From positions 1-64,000 of the forward strand of contig NZ_JALJCK010000018.1 in assembly GCF_022899355.1 (NCBI RefSeq): DNA of 64,000 nucleotides. The letters run 5' to 3'. Positions within the stretch are counted from its first letter, which is position 1. Every line of letters begins with the position of its first letter. Source of the stretch: Shinella yambaruensis (lineage in GTDB: Bacteria > Pseudomonadota > Alphaproteobacteria > Rhizobiales > Rhizobiaceae). Positions 37,201 to 45,508 of this stretch are shown here, piece by piece. The notes below the pieces were generated by a model. It searched no databases. It was not told where the DNA came from and saw only the letters and a program-made list of their open reading frames with translations. The position numbers were made by a program, and so were the translations under genes.

Positions 37201-37784
37201 ACATAGACGGTGATATATTCCGCTACGACCCGAAGGATTCGGAACATCGGAAGAAGATCGTCTCGATCCGATCGTACAGCTCGCTCAAATATGCGAACGA
37301 CCTGACGACGCAGACCATTTTGGAACTGTCGAAACGCCCCTTCTTTAAGGAACTTACATTCCATCTGGCGGGCGATGGGGCCTTGTTCAAGGAAACGAAT
37401 GCACCGTTGCGCATGTTTGACAATGTCATCTTGCATCAGGGCTTTCTCAATCATACCGAAATTGCCGCACTGCAAAAAAGCAATGGCGTCTTCCTCAATC
37501 CGACAAGATGGGACAGCCAGGGTGTCTCGCGCGACGAAGCAATGGCTTCGGGCCTCGTTCCCGTCACCTCGGCCGTAGCGGCGGTGCCAGAGTTCGTTGA
37601 CGAAAGCTGCGGCCTGCTCGCGCCGGCAGAGGATCATCTCGGCCTCGCCGCAGCGATCGAGAAACTCTATTACAGTCCGGATCTGTTCGCCCGCCTCTCC
37701 CGCGGCGCCGCCGAAAGAGTGCGCAACCAGTCCGGTTTCGAGCAAACCATCGCGCGCGAGATCGCGTTGATCAAAAGACGATAG
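34299..37784 (+). CDS. Large multi-domain glycosyltransferase (CgeB-like + GT4)
   Basis: 1161 residues. Residues about 100-430 form a CgeB-like GT-B unit (VFWNKEDPVHYHSF, FAGSYYLRYPQR, MFARRVYELMASN). Residues 430-780 hold a GT2-like remnant and a beta-rich spacer. Residues about 790-1161 are a GT4-type domain (KVTIWIHGAE, VSIRSYSSLKYAND, WDSQGVSRDEAMASGLVPV). Similar fused enzymes assemble repeat units in capsules and O-antigens. The first 180 bases are clearly more AT-rich than the rest, suggesting that the 5' end was exchanged. The CgeB-like part is homologous to the gene at 49.1 kb. It follows wecC by 5 bp. Confidence 0.85.
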   Translation: MAEKYLGDDRIFDSLVSAAESLGILGRPESAIEILKNAALTRSSAEVFKNIISKARLVHDIDSVDAAARALRKIHGEAGDAEALLALERLVAASPRQEMRSRLPRVAGIMDEFTTASYAPECIYLPLNPRTACQQIKNFRPDFVFVESAWHGNDGAWTRMVSTVSDELRQMLEWCRSHGVPTVFWNKEDPVHYHSFLDTASLCDLVFTTDIDCVPSYKDALKHDNVYFLPFAAQPLFHNPLATLERKDAFNFAGSYYLRYPQRQRDLATILDTVGGFKPVEIYDRNHGREHPDYKFPDRYQPLILGKLPFSEIDKAYKGYRYGINMNTIKQSQTMFARRVYELMASNTVVVSNFSRGVRTMFGDLVLCSDNRGQLATALEALTGDDTHYRKFRLLGLRKVMQEHSYAARMSYILSKVRRSPVQPDDASVALFAAAHDADAVARLAAASRAQSHRDHRLYLLAPGGAPELTGPQISAHDSLESLVADVLRNKDGFAFFGLLHDRDHYGANYLTDLVLSRRYSTSDAVGKGCHFDLRDGEPRLCQEEQRYGFVQALPMRAALVRSRHLTAEAIREMLDAPETAAISDPGLRLLAVDEFNYCRDGAGDGQAEAMAADLDIAFQGIELDTFYSIAESLKPASRRMRSSARAGLTIHDMASKLTGTAQLKVAVEGDELRVVSRLARDKHAYLWMREFYNRETLDLFEQSMIHFQMESDTQGASLACEYYTNGREKLGHTMLKAGGSHALAIPVECTRLRFGFRVAGPGTLRIGGMSFGADRAISPVVAGPSDMLVLTKQYPSYEDLYRYGFLHSRVRAYRQNGVGVDVFRLNPGIEKSYDEFENIDVASGDEALLDATLATGRYRHVLVHLLDHGMWRVLAKYLDRVKVTIWIHGAEIQAWQRRAFEFPHMNPKDIEQQKRRAASYLALWREAFQTESANLHFVFVSETLRREATDDVGIAPPPERTSIIHNYIDGDIFRYDPKDSEHRKKIVSIRSYSSLKYANDLTTQTILELSKRPFFKELTFHLAGDGALFKETNAPLRMFDNVILHQGFLNHTEIAALQKSNGVFLNPTRWDSQGVSRDEAMASGLVPVTSAVAAVPEFVDESCGLLAPAEDHLGLAAAIEKLYYSPDLFARLSRGAAERVRNQSGFEQTIAREIALIKRR

Positions 37785-37877
37785 GCGGCATGGCAATGAC
37801 GGTCGGCCATCTTGGCCGTCGATCTTATCCACTGCCGGCTGCCCTGTGGGACAATAGGCTCCGAAAGGAGATCACCC

Positions 37878-39308
37878 ATGGAAACCACCGCACATCTCGC
37901 ATTGCCCTACATCATGCCCTCGCAGGCGCAGAAGCACGTCACCCATAACGAGGCGCTGCGCATGCTCGATGCCCTGGTCCAGCTTTCAGTGGCCGACCGG
38001 GTCCGGACGGTCCCGCCGCCCGCGCCCGCGGAGGGCGACCGCCACATCGTCGGGCCTTCCGCGCAGGACGCATGGGAGGGGCGGGACGGCCAGGTCGCCG
38101 CCTGGCAGGACGGCGCCTGGGCTTACTTCCAGCCCGCCGAGGGCTGGCAAGCCTGGGTGGAGGAGGAGCAGAGCCTGCTGCTGTTTAACGGCGGGCAATG
38201 GGGACCGCCCGGTGGCACGTTCCAGAACCTTGCCATGGTCGGGATCAACACCACCGCCGATGCAACCAACCGCCTGGCGATCGCCGGCGATACCGTGCTG
38301 CTCAATCATGACGGCGCCGGCCATCGGCTCAAGATCAACAAGGCCGCGCCCGGCGACACAGCGAGCCTGCTGTTCCAGACCGGCTTTTCCGGGCGCGCCG
38401 AGATGGGCACGGCCGGCGACGACGATTTCCATGTCAAGGTGAGCGGCGACGGCGCGACCTGGAGCGAGGCGATCGTCATCGATCGCGGGACGGGCGCCGT
38501 CTCCTTCCCCAATACGCACCTTCAGGGCGGGCGCGAGCGGCTTGTCGCCGACCGCATCTATTACGTCCGCACCGACGGCAGCAACGGCAATGATGGGCTG
38601 AGCAATTCGGCCGCCGGCGCCTTCAAGACCGTCCAGCATGCGATCGACATTGCTTACGGCACGATCGACCTCGGGCCGCATCACGTCACCATCCAGCTCG
38701 GCGACGGCGTCTACGACGGCAGCCTGCAGATCCAGGCGCCGCATGTCGGCTCGGGCACGATCACGCTTGCCGGGAACGCGGGCACGCCGGCCAGCACGGT
38801 CGTCGCGCGTTCCGCCCCGTTCAACTACGCGCTCCACGTCACCGGCGGCGCGGAGATCACGATAAGGGACTTCGAGATCAGGTCGGCCTCGAACACCGTG
38901 CTGGCCACCTTGGGTGGAAAAGTGCGGGTGCGCTCCGGGATGCGCTTCGGCCTGAATGCCAGCGCCAGTTCCGCGCAGCTGCTCGCCCAGACCAACGGCA
39001 TCATCGATGCCGGGACCGCCAGCTATGCCGTAGTCGGCAATGCCGGATGGCACTACCGCGCCCTGATAGGCGGGGTAATCAGCGCGTCGAACGCCGTGGT
39101 CGACGTCTCCGGCCGCAATTTCGCGACGGCCTTCGCACAAGGCGAGCGGCTGGGCATCGTCAGTGCGCTCAGCGCGTCCTTCACCGGCTCGGCGACGGGC
39201 AAGCGCTACGCTGCCTTCCTCAACGGTGTCGTCTTCACGAGCGGCGGGCCGAATCTTTTCCCCGGCGACACCGCCGGCACTACAGAGAGTGGAGGGCAAT
39301 ATGGCTGA
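37878..39308 (+). CDS. DUF2793 protein with right-handed beta-helix, possible glycan lyase/tail-like protein
   Basis: 476 residues. The N-terminal 120 residues (LPYIMPSQAQKHVTHNEALR, then a tryptophan-rich block) are the DUF2793 domain known from phage and gene-transfer-agent-like proteins. From about residue 235 (YYVRTDGSNGNDG, AFKTVQHAID) a pectate-lyase-like beta-helix begins, as in tail-spike depolymerases. No signal peptide is visible. The start at 37878 has a strong Shine-Dalgarno GAAAGGAG. Situated beside three heparinase-like genes, it may bind or cleave the capsule; no catalytic residues can be assigned. Confidence 0.8.
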   Translation: METTAHLALPYIMPSQAQKHVTHNEALRMLDALVQLSVADRVRTVPPPAPAEGDRHIVGPSAQDAWEGRDGQVAAWQDGAWAYFQPAEGWQAWVEEEQSLLLFNGGQWGPPGGTFQNLAMVGINTTADATNRLAIAGDTVLLNHDGAGHRLKINKAAPGDTASLLFQTGFSGRAEMGTAGDDDFHVKVSGDGATWSEAIVIDRGTGAVSFPNTHLQGGRERLVADRIYYVRTDGSNGNDGLSNSAAGAFKTVQHAIDIAYGTIDLGPHHVTIQLGDGVYDGSLQIQAPHVGSGTITLAGNAGTPASTVVARSAPFNYALHVTGGAEITIRDFEIRSASNTVLATLGGKVRVRSGMRFGLNASASSAQLLAQTNGIIDAGTASYAVVGNAGWHYRALIGGVISASNAVVDVSGRNFATAFAQGERLGIVSALSASFTGSATGKRYAAFLNGVVFTSGGPNLFPGDTAGTTESGGQYG

Positions 39309-39316
39309 GTTCAGAA

Positions 39317-41125
39317 TCAGCCGAACATGCTTGCGTCTAGACGGTAGTGGTCGATGGAAAGACAAGATCCGTCAAACGTAATTTTCGCCCTGGCCTCTCG
39401 AAAAGAAAACAACCATGCAATCAGGCCGACATCACGAAAAGCAGGCATCTTCTCCGGCTCAATATCGACGGTCAGCGACATCTGGCCGCGGGATCCCCGC
39501 AGACGCGTGATCTGGCTGGCTTCGAAAGCGAGCTGCGGCGAAGAGACGAAGATCAACGGCTCCGCCTCGTCTGGGGCGTGCAGGCTCGCCACGCCGTTCT
39601 CCACCAACCAGCCGCAGTCACGATGGCCGTGCCATGTGTAGCGCAGGCTCTGGAGAACGGAGGCCGTGAGATGGTCGCACACCACCACGTGCTCCCGTCC
39701 CAGAAGCCAGACCGTGCGCGCCAGCCTACCGATACCCGCCCCGGCCGGGTATGACGGCGTCAGGTCGAGATGGGCGACCCGGACGTCGTCGGCCGGCTGT
39801 TCAAGGCGTCGTTCCGTCAACCGCTTGCTGATCTGGGCAAAACCGTTGATGACCGGTGCGTTGTGCGCCTGCGGTCCCGTGGTGAATTGTCGCTCGGCCG
39901 TGTCGAGATATTGCTGATAGCCGGCGTCATCGATCACCCAGCGTCCGCGCGTGCCGATCACGAGGCTACCGTTGTCGCAATGAACATGGCCCATAGGAGA
40001 CTTCGAGGCGCCAACGGCGACGGCAACGTCAGCACGCTCCCATCCCGACCGCAACACGAGGGCGTAGTTGACGTCCAGTATAGTCTGATTCGGTGGGACT
40101 GGCTGCCGTGTCGTCGCCGTATCGGACGCCGCCTGTTTCAACGCGGCAAGAGCATCGACACGCAGATGGCGTGGGTCACATCCTTGAAGATACCATGCGC
40201 GCAACGGATCTGGCTTGAGCGCCTGGAGCTTTGCCTGAGCCGAAATGTGGAAAGGCATCTCGCGTGGCTCGACGTCGCCGAGTTCCGCCACATGTACAAG
40301 GTCGCCCGGTACGGCCAGCCCATAGGATTGGACCAGCGTGTCACCGAAGCGGGGATGGTCGAAGAAAACATTGCGCTCCTCTTCGGGCAGGCCTGCCAGC
40401 CAGTCGGCGACGAAGTCCATTACGTAGCCGTCATAGCTGACCGTTTCGGTAACCCCGCGCCAACGCAGAGTCAGTAGCGCCCCGACGAGGATTTTCGCGC
40501 GCCGATCCAGCCTCGCTGCCGCCGGATGATCCGCAAGCCGGGCGGCGCAGGCCGTGGCCAGCGTGGCGATGAGGGTGATGTTGTGCAAGTGCTTGTGGGG
40601 TTCCGGCGCTTCAATAAGCGTCTTGCGATCGGAGAACGTTCCGTGAAGCCGATTCGACCAGGGCAGCATCTCATCGACTGCGCGACCGAGCCCCACATGC
40701 AGCGCGCGTCGCAACGCGTCGTCCGGCCACGCCCATTTCGCCGCCACACACATCGTGCGCACGCTATGCGCGAAGGCGAGATAGGCGCGACGGGCATCAC
40801 AGCGCGTGTGAAGATAGCCCGGCCAATCGCACAACGCTTCCAGATCGATCCGTGCCGCCGCGGCCGCATCGGTGTCCGCATTCCATTCGGCGGCAAGGCC
40901 GAGCGCACTGATCCGCTCCTCGAGCGCCCAGCTCATCCATATCGCCCATGGATAGGCCGCGCTGAACCCACGAACCGGAACCGCCGGATGATCCAGAACC
41001 CGGATCGGAAGCGGCCAGACGAGGCGATGCCTGATCCGATAAAAATCGACGAACAGATGCCTGCGCCCCTTGAAGGCGTTCGCACGGCGGACAATCTCCT
41101 GCTCCCACGCCCGTTCGGTCGTCAT
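39317..41125 (-). CDS. Heparinase II/III family protein (first)
   Basis: 602 residues. An alpha-helical N-terminal half and a beta-sandwich C-terminal half with GHVHCDNGSLVIGTRG and WVIDDAGYQQY, the metal/active-site strand of the heparinase II/III-alginate lyase family. It probably cleaves uronic-acid glycans by beta-elimination, fitting a ManNAcA-containing capsule. The ATG at 41125 overlaps the preceding stop as ATGA; ATG 41131 is an alternative. No signal peptide is seen. Confidence 0.85.
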   Translation of the reverse strand: MTTERAWEQEIVRRANAFKGRRHLFVDFYRIRHRLVWPLPIRVLDHPAVPVRGFSAAYPWAIWMSWALEERISALGLAAEWNADTDAAAAARIDLEALCDWPGYLHTRCDARRAYLAFAHSVRTMCVAAKWAWPDDALRRALHVGLGRAVDEMLPWSNRLHGTFSDRKTLIEAPEPHKHLHNITLIATLATACAARLADHPAAARLDRRAKILVGALLTLRWRGVTETVSYDGYVMDFVADWLAGLPEEERNVFFDHPRFGDTLVQSYGLAVPGDLVHVAELGDVEPREMPFHISAQAKLQALKPDPLRAWYLQGCDPRHLRVDALAALKQAASDTATTRQPVPPNQTILDVNYALVLRSGWERADVAVAVGASKSPMGHVHCDNGSLVIGTRGRWVIDDAGYQQYLDTAERQFTTGPQAHNAPVINGFAQISKRLTERRLEQPADDVRVAHLDLTPSYPAGAGIGRLARTVWLLGREHVVVCDHLTASVLQSLRYTWHGHRDCGWLVENGVASLHAPDEAEPLIFVSSPQLAFEASQITRLRGSRGQMSLTVDIEPEKMPAFRDVGLIAWLFSFREARAKITFDGSCLSIDHYRLDASMFG

Positions 41126-42834
41126 TCCCATTCAAGCGCAAAGGACGTATCAAGAGACGACATCGCATGGAAGAATTCGATCGTCCAGGCAGGTTCTATC
41201 TTTCCGGCCTGGACGGAGCGCCAGCCAAACGGGCGGGGTTTCGCCACGCCCTTGGTCAGGCGCATCCGCACGGGAACGATGGCCATGGCGATCGTCAGGG
41301 TTCTGCCGCGCCCCGTGATCGTCGCCATACCGAACTCGGGGAGGATCGTCACCTTCTTGTCCCCCGGTACTAGGAAGCGCGTGACAAAGGTTTCGCGGCC
41401 CTCCCGGAGACTGGAAGCCACCATCTCCATAGCCCTGTCCTCCACAGGACTTATGCTGTCATCGAGCCGAAGCGTATGGCGACTGCGATCATAGGTCAGA
41501 CGCCGTTGGGAATGGAACCCGACAAACATTCCGCTCTCACCGGTGACAGTGGAGCGCAGTCCATCCGTCTCGTGAGAAACGATGCGGGATTTGCTGCCGA
41601 CGAGGTCAAGATCGCGGGAGGCTTCGACCCCGAGAGGTGCCGAAAGACTGTGTGCAGCGGCCGAGCGGAGGTAGATGCGCATAGGATCTTTCGGCTGATG
41701 CTTCCACAAACCGCCATCAATGATCCATTCCGCGCCGAAGGCGAACAGCGAGAAGGCGAGATCGTCATCGTGACGATGATATGTGCTCAAGAAACCGGAC
41801 TTGAAGACGATGTGAACCGCGCGTGCAAAATCGGCGCCGCCTTTCCAGTCACTGCGCAGGATAGTCCAGCCACTTTCGGGCAATACCAGATCGGTCGAAG
41901 CAGGAGGCGTGCCCACCTTGCCGCTCTTTACGGCATAGAGGTAGGTAGAATACTTTCCAGGCTTCTTAACGGAGAAGATGTCCCTTACCGTGAAGAACGC
42001 CGTGTCGCCGATCAAGGGGAGCGTACCGTCAGGACGCGACATGAAGGCAAGAGCAAGCGCTGCCTTGTCGTACACCTCCTCCGGAAGGCCAACATCCACC
42101 TTCGCTCCGTCGTAGGCGGAGAGCCGCTGAATGGCCATTTGCGCCTGCACCAGCCCGTAATTCTGGTAACCGGTACTGTTTTCCACATGCCCGCCATCGG
42201 GAGCAAACGCGTGACCTATCTCATAGGCAATACGCCGGCGAGCGCATTCGGTCGCCTTGCCGTCGGCGTCGAAACCGGGAAGCTCCTGCGAAAGTTCGAA
42301 AAGGACTAGGCTCTGGTCCAGTCCATGGTTGGTGCCGACGCTGTAGAAATCCTCACGCAAAAGGGTTTCAGCATGAATCACAGCAATCCGGCGCAAAAAG
42401 GCGATGTCGGCTTCTGCATCCGGATAGCGCCCATGATGCTCTTCAAGCTGCGCCATAAGGAGAAGGATATTGCGGGCTCGCAAAGCAGTGCCGTGATCGT
42501 GCCAAGCCATCGGCGGAGCTGAAGCCTGCTCGGCAAATAACCCCCACCAGCGGCGTGCATGGCGTATCCCGGCCGTACAACCCGTAACGACTTCCATGCG
42601 CCGGTCATAGGCAATGAGTCCAGGTAAGAAAGCCCATTGATGTAGATTCCATGTCCATGAACGGTTTTTGAAAGGATCGGCAGACCAATCTACGTCAATC
42701 CCTACCTTCCAAATCGGAAAATTCTTTATCTCCCATTCATTATTTTCCACAAACCTCCTGCCAATCTCAACAATACTATCCTTATCAAGGTTAACTAGCT
42801 CTCTATTAAGGTTTGCTGAAAGTTTATTTTTCAT
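41122..42834 (-). CDS. Heparinase II/III family protein (second)
   Basis: 570 residues with the family landmarks VGTNHGLDQSL (alpha-toroid active site Asn/His), STGYQNYGLVQ (Tyr region) and STYHRHDDDLAF (beta-sandwich His/metal site). It is the best preserved of the three heparinase-like proteins here. The first 60 codons are AT-rich, then base composition rises to the level of the surroundings, so a composition boundary runs through the gene. Coupled to the next gene by ATGA. Confidence 0.88.
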   Translation of the reverse strand: MKNKLSANLNRELVNLDKDSIVEIGRRFVENNEWEIKNFPIWKVGIDVDWSADPFKNRSWTWNLHQWAFLPGLIAYDRRMEVVTGCTAGIRHARRWWGLFAEQASAPPMAWHDHGTALRARNILLLMAQLEEHHGRYPDAEADIAFLRRIAVIHAETLLREDFYSVGTNHGLDQSLVLFELSQELPGFDADGKATECARRRIAYEIGHAFAPDGGHVENSTGYQNYGLVQAQMAIQRLSAYDGAKVDVGLPEEVYDKAALALAFMSRPDGTLPLIGDTAFFTVRDIFSVKKPGKYSTYLYAVKSGKVGTPPASTDLVLPESGWTILRSDWKGGADFARAVHIVFKSGFLSTYHRHDDDLAFSLFAFGAEWIIDGGLWKHQPKDPMRIYLRSAAAHSLSAPLGVEASRDLDLVGSKSRIVSHETDGLRSTVTGESGMFVGFHSQRRLTYDRSRHTLRLDDSISPVEDRAMEMVASSLREGRETFVTRFLVPGDKKVTILPEFGMATITGRGRTLTIAMAIVPVRMRLTKGVAKPRPFGWRSVQAGKIEPAWTIEFFHAMSSLDTSFALEWE

Positions 42835-42892
42835 ATCTTATACAAACTTATTAAATTCAAAGATACGATAATAATTTTCCTGGATCACATAT

Positions 42893-43531
42893 CTACTCAT
42901 AAGAGTTCTTTTCCTCCTGTTGAATAAGAGAAATGAACTCCTCCTTCGACATATCGCGGAAATGCGTCCAAAGTCCCTTATATTTGAGGCAATTATCCAC
43001 CGTTATTCGACTTATCTGCCGCGCCGGAGAGCCAACACACACCGTCAATGGCGGGACGTCTTGTAAGACAACGGCATTGACTCCGATCACCGCAAATCGA
43101 CCGACTTCAATAGCACCTAACACCCTCGCCCCTCCTCCAATAAAAGCATGATCTGCTATTCTTGGCGCATAGAATTTCTCACCATTATCCAAGACCTTAA
43201 CGGATCCAGGATTCCCACCCAACGTAATTCCCTGGCCTAAAGCCACGCGGTTGCCGATAATGCTATTCAAATGAATAACATTAGCAATCCCACCATATGC
43301 AAATCGCACATCAAGGCCGAGGCGAGTCTTTGGTGAAAGAACAGTATTATGTAAAAGATAGATAAGATTCGTGTACCTTCTTATTAATCTCTCATCACCT
43401 AGGTTCACAGCATCCTGCGCTTCAGACCAAAGCTGATAAACTCCCGGTATCACATCAATTTCATCACCCAATATCGAAAGCCATCGAGAAAGGTGTTTTC
43501 CTCGTCCATTTGGGAAAGAGCCATCAAGCAT
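42893..43531 (-). CDS. Hexapeptide-repeat acetyltransferase (serine-acetyltransferase-like)
   Basis: 212 residues with left-handed beta-helix hexapeptides (IIGNRVALGQGITLGG, HAFIGGGARVLGAIEVGRFA, IGVNAVVLQDVPP) and the catalytic-type His in NVIHLNS. Resembles CysE-like O-acetyltransferases of polysaccharide loci. I chose the ATG at 43531 (MLDGSFPNGRGKH) with GGGAGGG upstream; an open frame extends to 43642 but overlaps the preceding gene. AT-rich, part of the foreign-looking island. Confidence 0.82.
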   Translation of the reverse strand: MLDGSFPNGRGKHLSRWLSILGDEIDVIPGVYQLWSEAQDAVNLGDERLIRRYTNLIYLLHNTVLSPKTRLGLDVRFAYGGIANVIHLNSIIGNRVALGQGITLGGNPGSVKVLDNGEKFYAPRIADHAFIGGGARVLGAIEVGRFAVIGVNAVVLQDVPPLTVCVGSPARQISRITVDNCLKYKGLWTHFRDMSKEEFISLIQQEEKNSYE

Positions 43532-43548
43532 TTTATTATCAACCCTCC

Positions 43549-45114
43549 CTATTGATAATCTGTCTTTACTAATTTTGGGCGCAAATCCATGCAGAACAAA
43601 GCATCCGTACGGCAGGATTGCAATGTATGCTCTACACGACAAACGACCATAGTCGTACTCAATATAGACTTACGGTCCCGACTAACATAGTCAATTGTTT
43701 CTGCATCCCATTTATATGGCGATTCACTTAAAATCTTTAGCTCAACGAGAGGATTACCATGGATCGCTATGAGCCCTCCGTTCGCCAACGCACTCCATTC
43801 GGCTTCAGGATGAAGCACAAATCTATGCTCAGTTAGGCCGGCAAATCGGCTATTTTCCTCAATTACGCTATCAAGTATATTAATGATATTATTATTCTTA
43901 TTAATAGAAATACGGCGCCTGAGTGTATGCCCTGCTATTCTTTTATGCTCCCCAGTAACACAAAGAACTTCCCCTGTATTATTTGTAGATACTATTCTAG
44001 ATACAGGCGATGCGCTATATTGAGGGCTATTCCAACTATGCCCCGCCAGAGAAAATGTAGAATGGCGAGCCTCAGAATTAAATGAAACTAATTTGTCCCA
44101 AGAAGCATATCCAGCAAAGCCCGGATCTTCAATAACAGGGTCGCCATTTAAATCAAGACAAAATGAAAGTTCATCATTCTGTTTATGGTTTCCAGAGTAC
44201 ATACCGCATGTAAAGAATAGATGTATTTCTTCCTTAATGTTATTATATACGGTGAAGCCACAGCTAGACTCAAGAAGGTATTCACTATTTATGTCTGATA
44301 ATGTTTTATTATAGTTTAATTCTTCTAACGAAGAGTTGGAAATGTTCAATTTATTACTAAGATTTTCTATCTTTAAAATGTCCTTCGAATCAAGATGGCG
44401 ATGTGAATCGCCAATTGCAAAAATTTCTCCATTTTTTCTAGTAGAAAATTTAATTATATTTTTTGTTGCCTCAACAATTTTCCCGCAAAATTTACGAAAA
44501 TCCGAATTTTGGTCATTATCGAGCAAGCTCATTACCTCAATAAGGTCACAACATATGGCACAGTTGTATACCTGATAAGAGATGGAATGTTCTCTTGTAT
44601 ATCCATCCTTATTGAACATTTCATTCAAGGTAGACCACGCACGATTAATTATATTAGGCAAATCTATATTTGTAAAACTCGAGTTAAACCTTAAATAAAA
44701 TTTAAGTAAAGCTATATCCATCATAAGCCCATGGTTGTGTCCGCTTCTATAATTTTTATCATCTGTAATATTATTCAATTCCTCCTTAATAAGCCCCATG
44801 CACAGTTCTTCAGAATCAACATCTCTACTATATATAAATCTATCAAGATTAAATATTAGCTCCTGTATCCTTATAGATATGGTATGATCTCCGCGAAGAT
44901 CAGAGTAATATGGATTTTTTCTTTTCCTAATTACATGAAAATCATAAAAATCCTTGAGTATTAAGAAAACTTTTCTTTCATCTTTTACGCCACGAAGCCA
45001 TCTCAAGCTGCACACATGATGGCGCCAGTTTTTACTTTTGTATGGGTCACTATTCCAATCAAAAGGAAGGCTTACTTTCCAGTCTGGGAACGCAGGATGC
45101 CGAATTATAATCAT
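43549..45114 (-). CDS. AT-rich heparinase II/III-like protein (third)
   Basis: 521 residues. RSGHNHGLMMDIAL matches the NHG active-site helix of the neighbouring heparinase, and GNHKQNDELSF aligns with its YHRHDD strand, but one of the two histidines is replaced by glutamine. VIEDPGFAGY then follows as in the family. The gene is strongly AT-rich, rich in AAT/ATA/TTA codons and unlike the surroundings, a clear sign of recent transfer. Activity is uncertain. First gene of a minus-strand run of four. Confidence 0.75.
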   Translation of the reverse strand: MIIIRHPAFPDWKVSLPFDWNSDPYKSKNWRHHVCSLRWLRGVKDERKVFLILKDFYDFHVIRKRKNPYYSDLRGDHTISIRIQELIFNLDRFIYSRDVDSEELCMGLIKEELNNITDDKNYRSGHNHGLMMDIALLKFYLRFNSSFTNIDLPNIINRAWSTLNEMFNKDGYTREHSISYQVYNCAICCDLIEVMSLLDNDQNSDFRKFCGKIVEATKNIIKFSTRKNGEIFAIGDSHRHLDSKDILKIENLSNKLNISNSSLEELNYNKTLSDINSEYLLESSCGFTVYNNIKEEIHLFFTCGMYSGNHKQNDELSFCLDLNGDPVIEDPGFAGYASWDKLVSFNSEARHSTFSLAGHSWNSPQYSASPVSRIVSTNNTGEVLCVTGEHKRIAGHTLRRRISINKNNNIINILDSVIEENSRFAGLTEHRFVLHPEAEWSALANGGLIAIHGNPLVELKILSESPYKWDAETIDYVSRDRKSILSTTMVVCRVEHTLQSCRTDALFCMDLRPKLVKTDYQ

Positions 45115-45508
45115 TCATTCAATCTCTAATAAGTTTGAATAAAACCTCAGGAAGAGAGTATTATAATGCGTTTCATCACCATTTTTATCACCTCATCTTT
45201 CTAGATTCTTGGTATTCCAAGGTTCGACACCTCACTCAATTTCCTGCTTCCTGGCGTCTATCCATTCGAATCCCGACTAGTACTAAGTGTGTTTAGCCGC
45301 CATTTTCGGTAAAAGAAGGTTTTCATCTGCGTGTTGTAGGCATTCCTGATGGCGTCGGCAAGCGGTGCGCTCATTTCACGTGCATGCCTCTGGAACTGAC
45401 TGGGAGCTTGTTCGGTTTATAATCATTGATCTATGATCTCCGACAGGAGAGCGGTAGACGGGATTTGATCGCCATCCTTCATAAGAAATACAAGAGCAGG
45501 CCCGAGAC
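45115..45508. promoter_or_regulatory. 394-bp divergent intergenic region
   Basis: No gene supported. For the minus-strand lyase operon a TATAAT -10 sits at plus 45160-45165 without a clear -35. The AT-rich island ends near 45.3 kb. The stretch 45290-45420 is of ordinary composition and could be the remains of a coding sequence, but no family was recognised in any frame. Confidence 0.4.
45397..45424 (+). promoter_or_regulatory. Probable promoter of the 45.5-48.9 kb operon
   Basis: A perfect -10 box TATAAT (45419-45424) is preceded at 16 bp by CTGACT (45397-45402), a 4 of 6 match to the -35 consensus. It lies 85 bp before ATG 45509. Confidence 0.5.

Noticed and set aside
43532-43642. N-terminal extension of the hexapeptide acetyltransferase
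   Set aside because: It would overlap the preceding gene by 94 bp, and the ATG at 43531 has a better ribosome site.
45258-45374. 37-codon minus-strand frame (starts MSAPLADAIRNAYN)
   Set aside because: Looks protein-like in composition but lacks a ribosome site and a family match, and runs into the AT-rich border; may be a decayed gene but cannot be supported.
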